Assembly: GCA_020631735.1 (NCBI GenBank) | Contig: CM036179.1 | Coordinates: 21,195,063-21,259,062 of the forward strand | Direction of reading: 5' to 3' | DNA length: 64,000 nt | Origin: Saccharum officinarum | Taxonomy: Eukaryota; Streptophyta; Magnoliopsida; Poales; Poaceae | Shown here: piece by piece, positions 21,643 through 33,500 of the stretch | How positions within the stretch are numbered: the stretch's first letter is position 1 | Layout: each line of letters begins with the position of its first letter | Notes under the pieces: generated by a model | Database searches by the model: none | Told to the model about the DNA's origin: nothing | What the model saw: the letters and a program-made list of their open reading frames with translations, nothing else | Made by a program: the position numbers and the translations under genes

Positions 21643-23903
21643 GAATGTGTTATGTTATCGGATTATGTGGAACTTATGACTCTTCTACAAGGTAGTCTAC
21701 GTCATCCAAGAACATGTACTCGGAAACTACCAACACTAGTTTCTACCATGCGAGAGTATTAAACAATTAAGATGCTTCAAAGATACACCAAAGTATATTT
21801 TTCTAACTAACTTTGCATTAAGAATAAATAGAAACCCTAATTAGTCCTAAGGTTGAACAGCAACACATATTTTAGTAGCTCAGAAAAATCTCATAAAATT
21901 ACAGTGGGTTACTAATATCAAGAATAGCTTGACATAAAATTTTTACTGCATTTGGATAACTAGAACTGCCTATACAAAAATAACAAATTAAGGCCTAAAA
22001 TAGATATTTAAAATACTTTACATTATGAAAAGTATCAAACAACAGATTTAGGAATTTTCCTACTATCTATTACCTAAACAAACACTATAGAAAAATTATC
22101 ACTTGCATGTTTTATTCAAATTTATTTAAATAACAAAAATAACAAATATTTGTAATAGAAAGCATTTGAACTGCAACTATACATTTTTCTACAGAACAAC
22201 CATGAAATAAAATTACCCTAGCAAGTACATGGCATAACAGGATTAATAAACTTGGAACTACATTTTTCTGATTTTTCTACATTTTCTTATCAATTTTTCA
22301 AGAAAACACTAATTTCAAGGCTTAAATAAAACACTACAGAAAAGTAATGAAATATTGACATGCAACATTTTTATATTGTAGATCTGATTCAAATGAGTAT
22401 ATAAAAATTTATTTCACAAATTTTGGAGCTAAAATGAGCAAGTTACAATTTTTCCAAAGCATTTATACATTTTCTGAAAATCAATTTCAAAAATCCTTTT
22501 TAACTCCAGCCGCTGAACTGCTAGGTGTACCCGGCGATCTACACACGCGCGCACAAACAGAGACAGACAGGCGGGCCCGCGGGTCAACCGGGTCCCACGC
22601 GTCAGCCGCTCCGAGTCAAGGGAGGGCGCTGACCGCGCGGATCTCGGCGACGGCGAGGTCGCCGGCGACGAGATCACCACCGTCGTGATCCCCAAGGCGA
22701 GGCGGTCCCGTTGAGACCACTGGCATGACCGGAGGGGCTCGAAATCGAGCTTGCTCCCGGCCATGGCGGCTCGGCGGCGCTGCTCACCGGCGGGAACACT
22801 TCTCCGACCATGGGGCGGCACGGGAGACGGTGTCCGAGCACCGGGAAGATGAGGCGAACGAGATGCTTGCGCGAGTGAGGGAAAAGAAGGGGCGGAGGTG
22901 GGGTTTCCACGGAGCGGCGAACCACGGTGAGCTCGGCCGGAACTCCGGCGAGCAATTGACGTGGCTGTGGGGCTTACCGCGGGAGATGGAGGTGAGCACG
23001 GGTTGCGCCAGAGAGAGAGAAAGCTCGTGGCGAGATGGAGTGGTCTGCGGTGGACGGAGCTCGTCGGAACGCGCACGTCCGGCGAGTGCGTGCGGTGGCG
23101 GAGGCGGAACGCGGCAGCTGCGCGCGGTGAACAAGCAAGGAGGCAGAGCGGAGGGGGAGAGTAGCGAGGCGCTGCGGGGGGGGGTGGTTAAGGAGTGGGC
23201 GCTCGCGCTGGTGGGGGGCGACCGAGCGCCACCCGGCCGCTGTGGCCGGCATGCGGCCGCCACGCGGCGCGCTTGCTCTGCCGGAGCGCCAGCGCGCGCG
23301 GGCGCGGGCGGGAAGGAGGAAGGAGAAGGCCGGCTGGGCCTGGGCCGAGGCGGGGCAACGCGGGCGCGCGCGCGCGGTGATGCGGGCCGGATCTGGCCAT
23401 GGGCCGAACCGGAGGCGGCGGCCCGCGAGGGAAAAATTGAATTTTTGATTTTTGATTTTCAAATTTAAATGCATTTCAAACTTCAAACCCAATTTTGAAC
23501 AAGAAGAAAGCATTTTATGGATTTGGCCCAAAAATAAAAGTTGCTCAAAATTGAATTCTCTACAACTTTGATTAAGGGGCCATCTCAAAATTCTTAATAG
23601 ATTTTAAATGACAAAATAAAAGCTAAATTAGGGAATAATTTTGAATATTTTTCATAATTATTTTTAAACAAGTTTTGACAAAATTTGAGCTCCAAAATTT
23701 GAACTAGGGTTCCAAGTGATGTAAGAATTATGGTTGCAAGGCTTTTGATATAATGTGATTATCATATTATTATAGTCCATTAAATATAGCATGTTTAAGC
23801 TTTTATTTTAATCGAATTATACCATTATCATACATGATTATGATGACATGAATGCTATGCAATATGATTGCCAGGCAAAAATGCATTGCTTAACACCGGA
23901 GTG

Positions 23904-26900
23904 TTACAGCCCTCCCCCCTTATAAAAATCTCGTCCCGAGATTTGGGTTACGAACCATTTATTATAAAAATCTTCATAGGCGTTCTTTAAGTATTCACCC
24001 GTTTCCCAAGATGCATCCCCTTCATCGTGATGACTCCATTGTATCTTATATGTTTTCACCACACTGTTTCGAGTAGCCCTTTCCCTGGTATCCAAAACTC
24101 GAACTGGCTGCTCACGATACACCAGATCTGACTTCAGTTTTATGCCTCGAGGTTCAATCCTTTCCTCTGGAACGCGCAAACACTTCTTGAGATGTGATAC
24201 ATGAAAAACTGGGAATATAGCACCCATTGACTCTGGTAAATCCAATTTGTAAGCCACAGGACCCTTCCGTTCCAGGATTTTATAAGGTCCCACAAATCTG
24301 GCGGCCAGCTTTCTGCGCACACCAAATCTTTTCTTTTTCATTGGCGTAACTTTTAGATAGACATAGTCACCAACTTCGAACACAAGCGGTCTCCTTCTCT
24401 TATCTGCATAACTTTTCTGACGTGACTGGGCTGCTCTCATATTCTGCTGAATGATATGAACTTTCCTTTCGGCTTCCTCTACGAAGTCAATACCATAATA
24501 TCTTCTTTCTCCGGGCTCAATCCAGTTTAACGGTGTTCTACACTTTCGGCCATACAGAGCCTCAAAAGGTGCCATCTTGATACTCTCTTGATAGCTGTTA
24601 TTGTACGAGAACTCTGCTAATGGTAACCATGACTCCCATGAACCTCTGGAAGACAACACACAGGCTCTTAACATATCTTCTAGAACAGCATTAACTCTCT
24701 CAGTTTGACCATCTGTTTGAGGATGATAGGCAGTGCTACGAATCAGACTAGTCCCCAAACCTTTGTGCAAGTGCTCCCAAAAGTGAGCAGTGAACTGTGA
24801 CCCTCTGTCAGACACTATAGTCTTTGGTATGCCATGCAACCTCACAATCTCTGCAATATACTTCTCAGCATATTGAGGTGGTCTATATTCCGTTTTGACA
24901 GGCAAAAAGTGGGCTGTCTTAGTAAGACGATCCACAATTACCCAAATGGAATCGTGACCTTTTTGAGTAGTGGGTAGACCCGTGATAAAATCCATACTTA
25001 TGTCATCCCACTTCCAACTTGGTACTGACAAAGGTTGTAGCATTCCGGCAGGCTTCATGTGAACTGCTTTTACTCTACAACATGTGTCACATCTGGCTAC
25101 ATACGCTGCAATTTCCTTCTTCATTTTGGTCCACCAATAACGAGGTCTTAGTTCTTGATACATTTTACTGCTGCCAGGATGAATAGACAACTTAGAGAGA
25201 TGAGCTTCATCCAAAATTTTATTCTTAAGCTCCCTATCCTTTGGAACAACAAGACGGTTGTCGAACCACAACACATCCTGCTCATCCACCCTGAAGTGTT
25301 CCGAGGGTTCTTCTTGAATCTTCTTTTTGATGTGGAATATCCCCTTGTCTGTTTTCTGACCTTCTATAATCTTACTCTCCAAGGAACAACTGACCTGAAT
25401 ACTTTGTAGCACGGCAGGGTGCATTAGATCGAAACCATCTTCAAGCAAGGGTTGCACATTCATACCATGTGACTTTCTGCTTAAAGCATCAGCTACCACA
25501 TTGGCTTTCCCAGGGTGATACTGTACATTCAAGTTGTAGTCTTTGATCAGTTCTAACCATCTCCGCTGTCTCATGTTCAATTCTGGTTGGGTGAAAATGT
25601 ACTTGAGACTCTTATGATCGGTGAAAATGTTGCACACGTTACCCAGTAGATAGTGTCTCCAAATCTTTAAGGCATGCACAACAGCGGCAAGCTCAAGATC
25701 ATGTGTCGGATAATTGATTTCATGTTTTCTCAACTGCCGGGAGGCATAAGCAATGACTCTTCCTTCTTGCATTAGCACACACCCTAATCCTGTTTTTGAT
25801 GCGTCACATAACACATCAAAAGGTTTCTCGATGTCGGGTTGTGCAAGAACTGGAGCAGTGGTCAACAGTTTCCGCAAGGTATGGAAAGCTGTCTCACACT
25901 CCTCTGTCCACGCAAACTTGTGATCTTTCTGTAACAGACTTGTCATAGGCTTGGCAATCTTCGAGAAGTCTGGGATAAAACGGCGATAGTAACCCGCTAA
26001 CCCTAGGAAACTCCTGACTTCTGACACTGTGGTTGGAGTCTTCCAATCCATAACCTCTTGCACTTTACTCGGATCTACAGAAACTCCATTCTCAGATAGG
26101 ATATGACCGAGGAAAGGAACTTTCTTCAACCAAAATTCACATTTGCTGAACTTAGCATATAACTTATGATCCCTCAACCTGGTCAAGACAATTCTCAGAT
26201 GCTCTTCATGCTCTTTCTCGTTTTCAGAGTATACTAGAATGTCATCAATGAAGACAACTACAAACTTGTCCAACTCTGGCATGAAAACTGTATTCATCAG
26301 ATACATAAAATATGCAGGAGCATTTGTTAGTCCAAATGACATAACAAGATACTCGTACAACCCGTATCTGGTAGAAAAGGCGGTTTTCGGAACATCTTGA
26401 GGTCTAATCTTTATCTGATGATACCCAGACCTTAAGTCTATCTTGGAGAACACTCTGGCTTTAGCTAACTGATCAAACAGAACATCAATATGAGGCAAGG
26501 GATATTTATTCTTGATAGTTACAGCGTTAAGAGGTCGATAATCCACACACATCCTGAGAGTACCCTCTTTCTTTTTCTTTACAAACAAGGCAGGACATCC
26601 CCATTCAGACTTACTTGGGCGAATAAACCCCTTTTTTAACAACTCTTCCAACTGTTTCTTCAACTCAGCTAACTCATCCGGAGGCATCCGATAAGGTCTC
26701 CTCGAAATTGGAGCTGTCCCGGGGATCAACTCGATTCCAAACTCAACATCTCTGTCTGGAGGAAGGCCAGGCAACTCGTCTGGAAACACATCCGGGAACT
26801 CACATACTACTGGGATCTGATGGATAGGAGCAACTTCCATGGCACAGGTCACACTCACAAGATCTGTTCTTTTAGGCAATGGTACCTGGAAAGTACCCTC

Positions 26901-27023
26901 TGCCTGGGGATCTTTAAGGGTAAGCATCCTACTGCTTGTATCTATGACTGCTTCCCAGTCTTTCATCCAGTTCATTCCTATTATTACATCCAAAACTAGT
27001 CCAGGCATAACTACCAGGTTCAC
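23904..27023 (-). CDS. pol: pol polyprotein: protease end, reverse transcriptase, RNase H, integrase, chromodomain-like tail
   Basis: 1039 codons, uninterrupted. In order: end of the protease ([13 protein letters not shown]), RT (MCVDYRPLN near residue 160, then the catalytic FIDDILVYS box), RNase H ([13 protein letters not shown], then [18 protein letters not shown]), integrase zinc finger (H...H, then CDTCCRVKA), integrase catalytic D,D,E ([30 protein letters not shown]), and a C-terminal region ending near [21 protein letters not shown], the aromatic/W-E pattern of chromovirus chromodomains. The frame is minus one relative to gag-protease and opens after a stop just upstream, near a GGGG run at 27043-27050, so this start is not a true initiation site. 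The TAA stop lies inside the 3' LTR. All catalytic residues I can check are present. Confidence 0.95.
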   Translation of the reverse strand: MNLVVMPGLVLDVIIGMNWMKDWEAVIDTSSRMLTLKDPQAEGTFQVPLPKRTDLVSVTCAMEVAPIHQIPVVCEFPDVFPDELPGLPPDRDVEFGIELIPGTAPISRRPYRMPPDELAELKKQLEELLKKGFIRPSKSEWGCPALFVKKKKEGTLRMCVDYRPLNAVTIKNKYPLPHIDVLFDQLAKARVFSKIDLRSGYHQIKIRPQDVPKTAFSTRYGLYEYLVMSFGLTNAPAYFMYLMNTVFMPELDKFVVVFIDDILVYSENEKEHEEHLRIVLTRLRDHKLYAKFSKCEFWLKKVPFLGHILSENGVSVDPSKVQEVMDWKTPTTVSEVRSFLGLAGYYRRFIPDFSKIAKPMTSLLQKDHKFAWTEECETAFHTLRKLLTTAPVLAQPDIEKPFDVLCDASKTGLGCVLMQEGRVIAYASRQLRKHEINYPTHDLELAAVVHALKIWRHYLLGNVCNIFTDHKSLKYIFTQPELNMRQRRWLELIKDYNLNVQYHPGKANVVADALSRKSHGMNVQPLLEDGFDLMHPAVLQSIQVSCSLESKIIEGQKTDKGIFHIKKKIQEEPSEHFRVDEQDVLWFDNRLVVPKDRELKNKILDEAHLSKLSIHPGSSKMYQELRPRYWWTKMKKEIAAYVARCDTCCRVKAVHMKPAGMLQPLSVPSWKWDDISMDFITGLPTTQKGHDSIWVIVDRLTKTAHFLPVKTEYRPPQYAEKYIAEIVRLHGIPKTIVSDRGSQFTAHFWEHLHKGLGTSLIRSTAYHPQTDGQTERVNAVLEDMLRACVLSSRGSWESWLPLAEFSYNNSYQESIKMAPFEALYGRKCRTPLNWIEPGERRYYGIDFVEEAERKVHIIQQNMRAAQSRQKSYADKRRRPLVFEVGDYVYLKVTPMKKKRFGVRRKLAARFVGPYKILERKGPVAYKLDLPESMGAIFPVFHVSHLKKCLRVPEERIEPRGIKLKSDLVYREQPVRVLDTRERATRNSVVKTYKIQWSHHDEGDASWETGEYLKNAYEDFYNKWFVTQISGRDFYKGGGL
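23909..23920 (-). promoter_or_regulatory. Polypurine tract of the gypsy element
   Basis: AGGGGGGAGGGC on the minus strand abuts the 3' LTR start. It should prime plus-strand DNA synthesis, and it also encodes the last Gly residues of pol. Confidence 0.85.
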
Positions 27024-27040
27024 TCGGAACTTCCGACTAC

Positions 27041-28432
27041 CTAACTCAAGGTTGCCCCTCTAACCATCTTATTGGTTAACACATCAGCTCCTGCTGAACT
27101 TATGCGATAACCATAACTCAATTCTGTGCATAGCTGTTCATGCTTCCGTGCAAATGCTTGACTCATAAAAGAATGCGAAGATCCAGAATCAAAAAGAACA
27201 ACTGCAGGGTGATGGTTCACAAGAAACTTACCAGCAGTTACGGGCTCTCCCTCAGGAACTTCATCAATGGCGGTGTGGTGTACACGAGCATTGTAAGTCT
27301 GTTGCTTCTTTTTAGGCGGATAAGGGCAGAACTTTGAAAAGTGGCCTGGCTGACCACAGTTGTAGCAGGGCCCTTTCACTGTACCAGCAGACCCTATAGC
27401 TCCCTTGGAGTTGCTCTGTTCTGCAGCTGCGCTGGTCTTTGTTGGCGGCACTGCGATCTTGTACGGTTTCTGTGGCCCCTTGTAATTCTGGGTTTTATGC
27501 TGCGGCGGCCTGAACCTCGCACCAGGTGCGGACGGACGATAAGATGAACGGTTGGCAGGGACAACTCTGGACTGGGATGGTCCTGACTCGAACACTCTCT
27601 TGCGGTTCTTGGATGCGGTGTAAGCATTATTGTTCTTCTCTTGCTTCAAACAGTCACTGATAAAGTCGTTGAATCTGTTGCGGGTATTGGTACCCACATG
27701 CTTCATCATCTTCGGACTCAACCCTCTCTTGAAACTAGCAATCTTCTTTGCATCTGTGTCAACCATGTCTGGGGCATAGCGGCACAAGTTATTAAAGGCA
27801 TGCAGATACTGTGTCACCGTCTTGGTACCCTGATTCAAGGCTAAAAACTCTCCAAGCTTCATCTCAACCAACCCTGGGGGAATATAAACTCCCTTAAAAG
27901 CTTCAGTGAAATCCCTCCAAGAGATCTGGGCATTAGGAGGAAAAGTACTGCGGTGATGCTTCCACCACATTCCTGCTGGTCCTTGTAACTGATGTGCAGC
28001 ATACTCTACTTTCAGAACTTCTGTCATCCTTAACACACGGAACTTATCTTCCATAGTGTTAATCCATTCTTCGGCATCAAGTGGCTCTGCTGCTTCCTTG
28101 AAAATAGGTGGCCTCGTATCCATGAAATCCTTGAAACTGCTGTACTGGTTCACTCCATGGCCACCACCTTGGTTATTTCCTCTTTGAACATTTTCCGCGA
28201 TGGTACGCAGAAAGTCTTCCATATTCCTCTGTGACTGTTCAGTACTGCGTTGACTTCCAAGAAACTGTGTGAAGAACATTTCTGCGGTGAGCGGCGGAGG
28301 AGGGGGCAAATGTGGTTCTGGACGTGGTTCCTGGTGGTTGACATTGTTGGCACCACTTCCACCAGCTCCTGCACCGTTGCCACCAGTCTCAGCGGCTTCG
28401 TACGTAGCACGACGAGTGTTTGCCATCTGCAT
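27041..28432 (-). CDS. gag: gag-protease polyprotein
   Basis: 463 codons from ATG 28432 (a second ATG at 28426). The middle is a retrotransposon gag domain ([50 protein letters not shown]). Then a CCHC zinc knuckle ([14 protein letters not shown], near residue 360) and the start of an aspartic protease with its active site ([10 protein letters not shown], near residue 415). The frame stops at a TAG (27041-27043), while the rest of the protease continues in the pol frame. Tekay-type elements usually have one continuous gag-pol frame, so this is either a one-base loss, a consensus error or a frameshift signal. Confidence 0.93.
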   Translation of the reverse strand: MQMANTRRATYEAAETGGNGAGAGGSGANNVNHQEPRPEPHLPPPPPLTAEMFFTQFLGSQRSTEQSQRNMEDFLRTIAENVQRGNNQGGGHGVNQYSSFKDFMDTRPPIFKEAAEPLDAEEWINTMEDKFRVLRMTEVLKVEYAAHQLQGPAGMWWKHHRSTFPPNAQISWRDFTEAFKGVYIPPGLVEMKLGEFLALNQGTKTVTQYLHAFNNLCRYAPDMVDTDAKKIASFKRGLSPKMMKHVGTNTRNRFNDFISDCLKQEKNNNAYTASKNRKRVFESGPSQSRVVPANRSSYRPSAPGARFRPPQHKTQNYKGPQKPYKIAVPPTKTSAAAEQSNSKGAIGSAGTVKGPCYNCGQPGHFSKFCPYPPKKKQQTYNARVHHTAIDEVPEGEPVTAGKFLVNHHPAVVLFDSGSSHSFMSQAFARKHEQLCTELSYGYRISSAGADVLTNKMVRGATLS

Positions 28433-28777
28433 ATTTCAGCAACAAGCACCATTGAGTGAAGTTGTAAAATTGTGTCCGAAGGAACAATCATGCCATACTG
28501 AATTCATTGGAGAGAACAAGTCATACAAGAAAACAGAGGCGCAATAATTCATTCCAATTGAACAACAGCACCAATTAAGTTACTTCAAATGCAACATCGC
28601 GTTCCATACAACCACGTTGCCAGCATACATACACTGGACTTTTATGCGTTCGGGTATCGCATACACAACCAAACTCCAAAGATCATCAGTCTCAAGGTCG
28701 AACAGGATACATCATGATACATGGAACCCAAAAGAAGGCCATCGCGTCACGCCTAGCTACTAACGCATGACACTATC

Positions 28778-29608
28778 CTACTCCTCGGGGCCATCGTCGA
28801 TGTCGGAGGCGTCGCCATCGCTACCTTCAGCTGCGGCGTCGTCGTCGATGTCCATCTGAGCGGCGTTCGGAGGAGCATACGGGCCTATCCCGTTGTAGAG
28901 GGCATGGAACTCTTCATGCAAGTTGGCATTGTACTCTTCTAGCTCCTCGACCCTCTGCCTCAGAAGGTCTCTCTCGTTCCAGGCTTCATTCCTTTCTTGT
29001 ACTAGCTGCTCCAACAAGCGATCTGCATTCCTGTTGGCCTGAGTCAGCCTCTGTACTTGCTGCATGGAACTCTCGCCTCTCTCGAGAGCTCGGTCCCGCT
29101 GCAAGCTCATATCAGCCAACTGCTCCTGCAAGCTAGCTATGGCACGCGCTTGCTTTTTCTTCTGCTTCCTTGCTTCAAGCCGATCATCACCACGTAGGCC
29201 AGTCAAGGTCCAATAGGTATTCTCCAGACCTTGGTATGCTCTGATGGCTGCATACATGGCACTCATGGTGTGATTGTCGCTAGCCAGTCCTTCACTGGGG
29301 CCTCTAACCAGGGCACTTCCTTGCGGCTGTACCCAAATGGCGTCGCGAGGATCATCTCTCGGGAAGGTACCGGCCAAAGCTGCTGCTAACTCATTGGGAA
29401 ATCTGCTCATGATGTCTCGGATGACGCGAAAAGCTGCGCCCTCTGCACCCTCGACTGGAGTGCGTCCTTCGAACTCCAAATGCCAACCATCCCATTCTGG
29501 CGCATCACCAAGAGCAGGGACGGTGATCTCTACAACAGCAAGTCCATCTTCAGCTAGCTGGCTCTCGCTCCAAGAGTAAACTGGCTCTTGTCCCTCCGGG
29601 TACCCACA
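28778..29608 (-). CDS. Additional open frame upstream of gag: coiled-coil protein with acidic tail
   Basis: Open for 276 codons (29608 to TAG 28778) with no ATG near its start, so it probably continues from upstream. N-terminal part: EPVYSWSESQ, VVEITVPALG, WDGWHLEFEGRTPVEGAEGA, FRVIRDIMSRF. The strand-strand-turn-helix look with AA before the helix is loosely like a dsRNA-binding fold (weak guess). Middle: a strongly charged coiled coil (SLQEQLADMSLQRDRALERG through LLRQRVEELEEYNANLHEEF). The end is very acidic (DIDDDAAAEGSDGDASDIDD). It lies on the sense strand between PBS and gag. Not a standard chromovirus gene; the histone H3-like segment sits just before it in another frame. Confidence 0.65.
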   Translation of the reverse strand, partial: CGYPEGQEPVYSWSESQLAEDGLAVVEITVPALGDAPEWDGWHLEFEGRTPVEGAEGAAFRVIRDIMSRFPNELAAALAGTFPRDDPRDAIWVQPQGSALVRGPSEGLASDNHTMSAMYAAIRAYQGLENTYWTLTGLRGDDRLEARKQKKKQARAIASLQEQLADMSLQRDRALERGESSMQQVQRLTQANRNADRLLEQLVQERNEAWNERDLLRQRVEELEEYNANLHEEFHALYNGIGPYAPPNAAQMDIDDDAAAEGSDGDASDIDDGPEE

Positions 29609-29651
29609 TCATGGAGCACTCTCCAAAGCAAGGTGGGCATGCCAAACTCGC

Positions 29652-29749
29652 TTAGAAAAGTGTCCGTGTTGCGGTGCTCCCGCGGGCTAGCTGACGACGG
29701 GGTGCTCTTCCTCCAGTGGACTTGCGGGCAGTCTGCTTCGTGCGGCCAT
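29652..29749 (-). pseudogene. Histone H3 N-terminal-tail-like reading frame in the gypsy leader
   Basis: Read from 29744 to 29685 this encodes RTKQTARKSTGG then R-A-P-R-R-Q-L-A. Eighteen of 20 residues equal histone H3 positions 2-21 (K14 and K18 are Arg here); the frame stops at 29652. An ATGGCC at 29749-29744 stands where the H3 Met-Ala would be, but one base out of frame. The sequence preceding it ends TTGTGCTACAG, a possible splice acceptor. A second frame change lies between this segment and the 276-codon open frame downstream. Because the LTR pair shows many one-base losses, these breaks could be sequencing artefacts. It is not a histone gene: the globular histone fold is absent. Confidence 0.7.
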
Positions 29750-29760
29750 CTGTAGCACAA

Positions 29761-30515
29761 GTTTTAATTACCCGGTGAGAACATATTTTAGTTGAGGTCA
29801 CTTTTATCAAAATGGGATAATCCTTTTATAAGGGGAGGAATGCATGCCATGAATGGAATGCACAGACAATATGATGCATGCACGAGTCTTACGTTCTCAC
29901 AAACTTAGGAAAAAAAGCATCTAACGGTGAATTCGGTGGCATACAACGATCTCTCATATACGTAACTAATTCGGTCTACACGATACGCTGTTATGTACCT
30001 GCAGAAAACTCATTTCAGCCCATTCCCCATGAATGCATGAAAGCAGTAAACCTACCTACACGCTTTACACGAATCCCCAGATACGTGTACAACGGTAGTG
30101 ACTACCCAACACATCGTCCTATTGACGCATCGCCTCAACGGACGGAACACCCACACATGCGACACTTTTATAAAAACATGTGTAAAACATGTAATTATCC
30201 AAGTATCATATAAGCACTTTCCCTAGATCGGCGGTGTATCCGATCATGCTCTCACAACTCACACTTACCGAAGCGTAGAGGTAACTGATCCATACATTAC
30301 CACTTAATTAAGTGGCACTCATACAATAGCACGCCGTATGAGCAACGAAAAAGAAATATGGTGCAGAACCCCAAGTTAGTACTTAAATAGCCACCTAGAG
30401 TCCTTAACTGGGCATACAGGATATGACCACTGGCACACTTTTTTTTTTTGTTTCAAAATCACACTTTTTAAGCAGGGTTTTGGTTTAAATACACTTATGA
30501 ACAGTAATTACGCTA
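29761..30515 (-). other. 5' leader of the gypsy element
   Basis: Between the PBS and the first leader ATG, about 750 bases with no sense-strand gene. Contains a T9 run near 30440. Presumably holds dimerisation/packaging signals, none recognisable. Confidence 0.5.
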
Positions 30516-30533
30516 AACCATGCTCCGATGCCA
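30516..30533 (-). promoter_or_regulatory. Primer-binding site, initiator tRNA-Met type
   Basis: Two bases inside the 5' LTR, the minus strand reads TGGCATCGGAGCATGGTT. It resembles the complement of the plant initiator tRNA-Met 3' end (TGGTATCAGAGCCATGG), with a few mismatches and one missing base. Confidence 0.75.
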
Positions 30534-30535
30534 GC

Positions 30536-33500
30536 TGTAACAGAACCGCCCAATTATACGAGATTAAGTAAGAAAATCATCCAACGGACGGACAATTTAC
30601 CAAACTTAAGCCCGTATAACCCGGTAGTCCGTGAAATCTCGACGGATTTCAAACCATTTCACATCACAGCCAAGATCGTAATAAGTTCAGCGATTACCTT
30701 CATAAGTTACACAGCAGTTTGCGGCACAAAATACATCGGAGTTTAAACATAGTTATTACAAACCAGTTTCAAATAAAGTAGCGGAAGCATTAGTTCAAAG
30801 CACACACACACACATCTTTTCCAAAATACAGTGCCAGCTCGCGATCATCTCCCACAAAAGCATCAGGCGAGGAGTAGTGAGTGACCATTGCCCATGGTCC
30901 TAGGCTTCGCCCATCGCAGGGTAGAGACAGTTGATACAATAACCATATAGTACATCTGTCCATCTGCAACAAGTGGGAACAAAGCCCTGAGTACGAGAAG
31001 GTACTCAGCTAGACTTACCCGACAGAACCAAAACAAAAGACTCCAAGGATCATGATAGGCATTTTGGTGGGGTAGCTGACTCATTTGCAAGAAAAGCATT
31101 TTTAGCTTAGCAAATCATTTACAAAAGCATGTCATCTTCTAAATCTTTATTCTCCTGTCAACTATGTTTGCACTTAAGCTAAAGTAACCATGTAATTGAG
31201 CAAGCAAGGATTACCATTGATAATTAACAATAGTTACCATGTCATTTCCTCATAACTATCCAAGTGTTTCATCAGTATTACTACGATGAAGTAACTCAAG
31301 TCAAGTGTTCACTATCCAGTGAACGATGGCGATTCGAATCGATTATTGACCAGCTGGTAATTTATTCCTCACACAAACCTCACTCACCCGCTAAAGTGAG
31401 GTATTGGTCACCGAGTCAACCATTCAGGTAAAGTCGCGAGCTTGCCAGGAACCACATGTACCCGGGGGCCGCCCGACTGCTCTTTGGCCTTATCATCGCG
31501 CCCCCGTTTCCTGCCACTACTGCTCCGGTACAGTGCGTTGCGGGCAATCTACTCGGCCCGAATCTCCCGGCTTCGCGGTCGAAAGGTACTTTATCCGGCC
31601 AGCTAAATGTGAGGCATGCGTTCAACATGACCCGAGGCCCGACATCGGACGGTCCTTAATCGACACAGACGGAAGACACTACAGTCCAGAACCCTGCAAG
31701 CTTCCGCCCGGTCTCACATTCATTCCCACACTTAGTTATTCTCACATGACAATTCTTTCACATAAAACCAGGTAATCCCCTATAGCTCGCGGATGACAGG
31801 CAATCACCCGACTTCTACCGTCTAAGCAAACTAAGCAAGTATTGACCGTGGACACCAGGGTGACAAGGATCGGGTAAAACAAGGTGGAACAAGGTATAAT
31901 GCAGCAACGTTGCAAACAACTCCTAAACTTAATGCATCAGATTAAGTAAAATTAATAATTAATTATTTGCAAACCGGGGAGAAATGCTCCGGGGCTTGCC
32001 TCGCTCGAAGGAGCTGGGACGATGGTCGGGGCACTCCGGAAGCTCTTCACCGGACTCCTCTTCTACTTCTGCTGGCTCCGGCTCCTCGGGCTGCTCCTCT
32101 GCGTCCTCGGGAACTACTGCCGGGTCACTTCCTGCGATCCTGTATGATGCAGAAGTATGAGTGCATCATGCATAGGTGCATTGCCGAGGTGACAGAGATG
32201 ATGATGATGCGGAATGCATGCGATGTCATGAATGTGTTATGTTATCGGATTATGTGGAACTTATGACTCTTCTACAAGGTAGTCTACGTCATCCAAGAAC
32301 ATGTACTCGGAAACTACCAACACTAGTTTCTACCATGCGAGAGTATTAAACAATTAAGATGCTTCAAAGATACACCAAAGTATATTTTTCTAACTAACTT
32401 GCATTAAGAATAAATAGAAACCCTAATTAGTCCTAAGGTTGAACAGCAACACATATTTTAGTAGCTCAGAAAAATCTCATAAAATTACAGTGGGTACTAA
32501 TATCAAGAATAGCTTGACATAAAATTTACTGCATTTGGATAACTAGAACTGCCTATACAAAAATAACAAATTAAGGCCTAAAATAGATATTTAAAATACT
32601 TTACATTATGAAAAGTATCAAACAACAGATTTAGGAATTTTCCTACTATCTATTACCTAAACAAACACTATAGAAAATTATCACTTGCATGTTTTATTCA
32701 AATTTATTTAAATAACAAAAATAACAAATATTTGTAATAGAAAGCATTTGAACTGCAACTATACATTTTTCTACAGAACAACCATGAAATAAAATTACCC
32801 TAGCAAGTACATGCATAACAGGATTAATAAACTTGGAACTACATTTTTCTGATTTTTCTACATTTCTTATCAATTTTTCAAGAAAACACTAATTTCAAGG
32901 CTTAAATAAAACACTACAGAAAAGTAATGAAATATTGACATGCAACATTTTTATATTGTAGATCTGATTCAAATGAGTATATAAAATTTATTTCACAAAT
33001 TTTGGAGCTAAAATGAGCAAGTTACAATTTTTCCAAAGCATTTATACATTTTCTGAAAATCAATTTCAAAAATCCTTTTTAAACTCCAGCCGCTGAACTG
33101 CTAGGTGTACCCGGCGATCTACACACGCGCGCACAAACAGAGACAGACAGGCGGCCCGCGGGTCAACCGGGTCCCACGCGTCAGCCGCTCCGAGTCAAGG
33201 AGGCGCTGACCGCGCGGATCTCGGCGACGGCGAGTCGCCGGCGACGAGATCACCACCGTCGTGATCCCCAAGGCGAGGCGGTCCCGTTGAGACCACTGGC
33301 ATGACCGGAGGGGCTCGAAATCGAGCTTGCTCCCGGCCATGGCGGCTCGGCGGCGCTGCTCACCGGCGGAACACTTCTCCGGCCATGGGGCGGCACGAGA
33401 GACGGTGTCCGAGCACCGGGAAGATGAGGCGAACGAGATGCTTGCGCGAGTGAGGGAAAAGAAGGGGCGGAGGTGGGGTTTCCACGGAGCGGCGAACCAC

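Larger units (their letters stand above)
19944..23908 (-). repeat. 3' LTR of the gypsy chromovirus (3965 bp)
   Basis: Starts TGTAACA and ends TGTTACA on either strand (short inverted TGT...ACA). In sense order it has an AT-rich start, a GC-rich island (about 23430-22510), an AT-rich stretch, then two short open frames (21642-21370 and 20505-20308) and the U5 end. The layout resembles promoter, 5' UTR, intron and exons of a plant gene. It supplies the TAA stop of pol. Confidence 0.95.

Noticed and set aside
22429..23588. Long overlapping open frames in the GC-rich part of the gypsy LTR (also 33119-34059)
   Set aside because: Frames overlap on both strands, have Arg/Ala/Pro-rich low-complexity composition and are broken between the two LTR copies; best explained as promoter/5' UTR-like GC-rich DNA.
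29685..29744. Host histone H3 gene fragment
   Set aside because: Only the tail matches, K14 and K18 are Arg, no histone fold follows, and it lies exactly in the leader of the element on its sense strand; kept as a mimic, not a gene.
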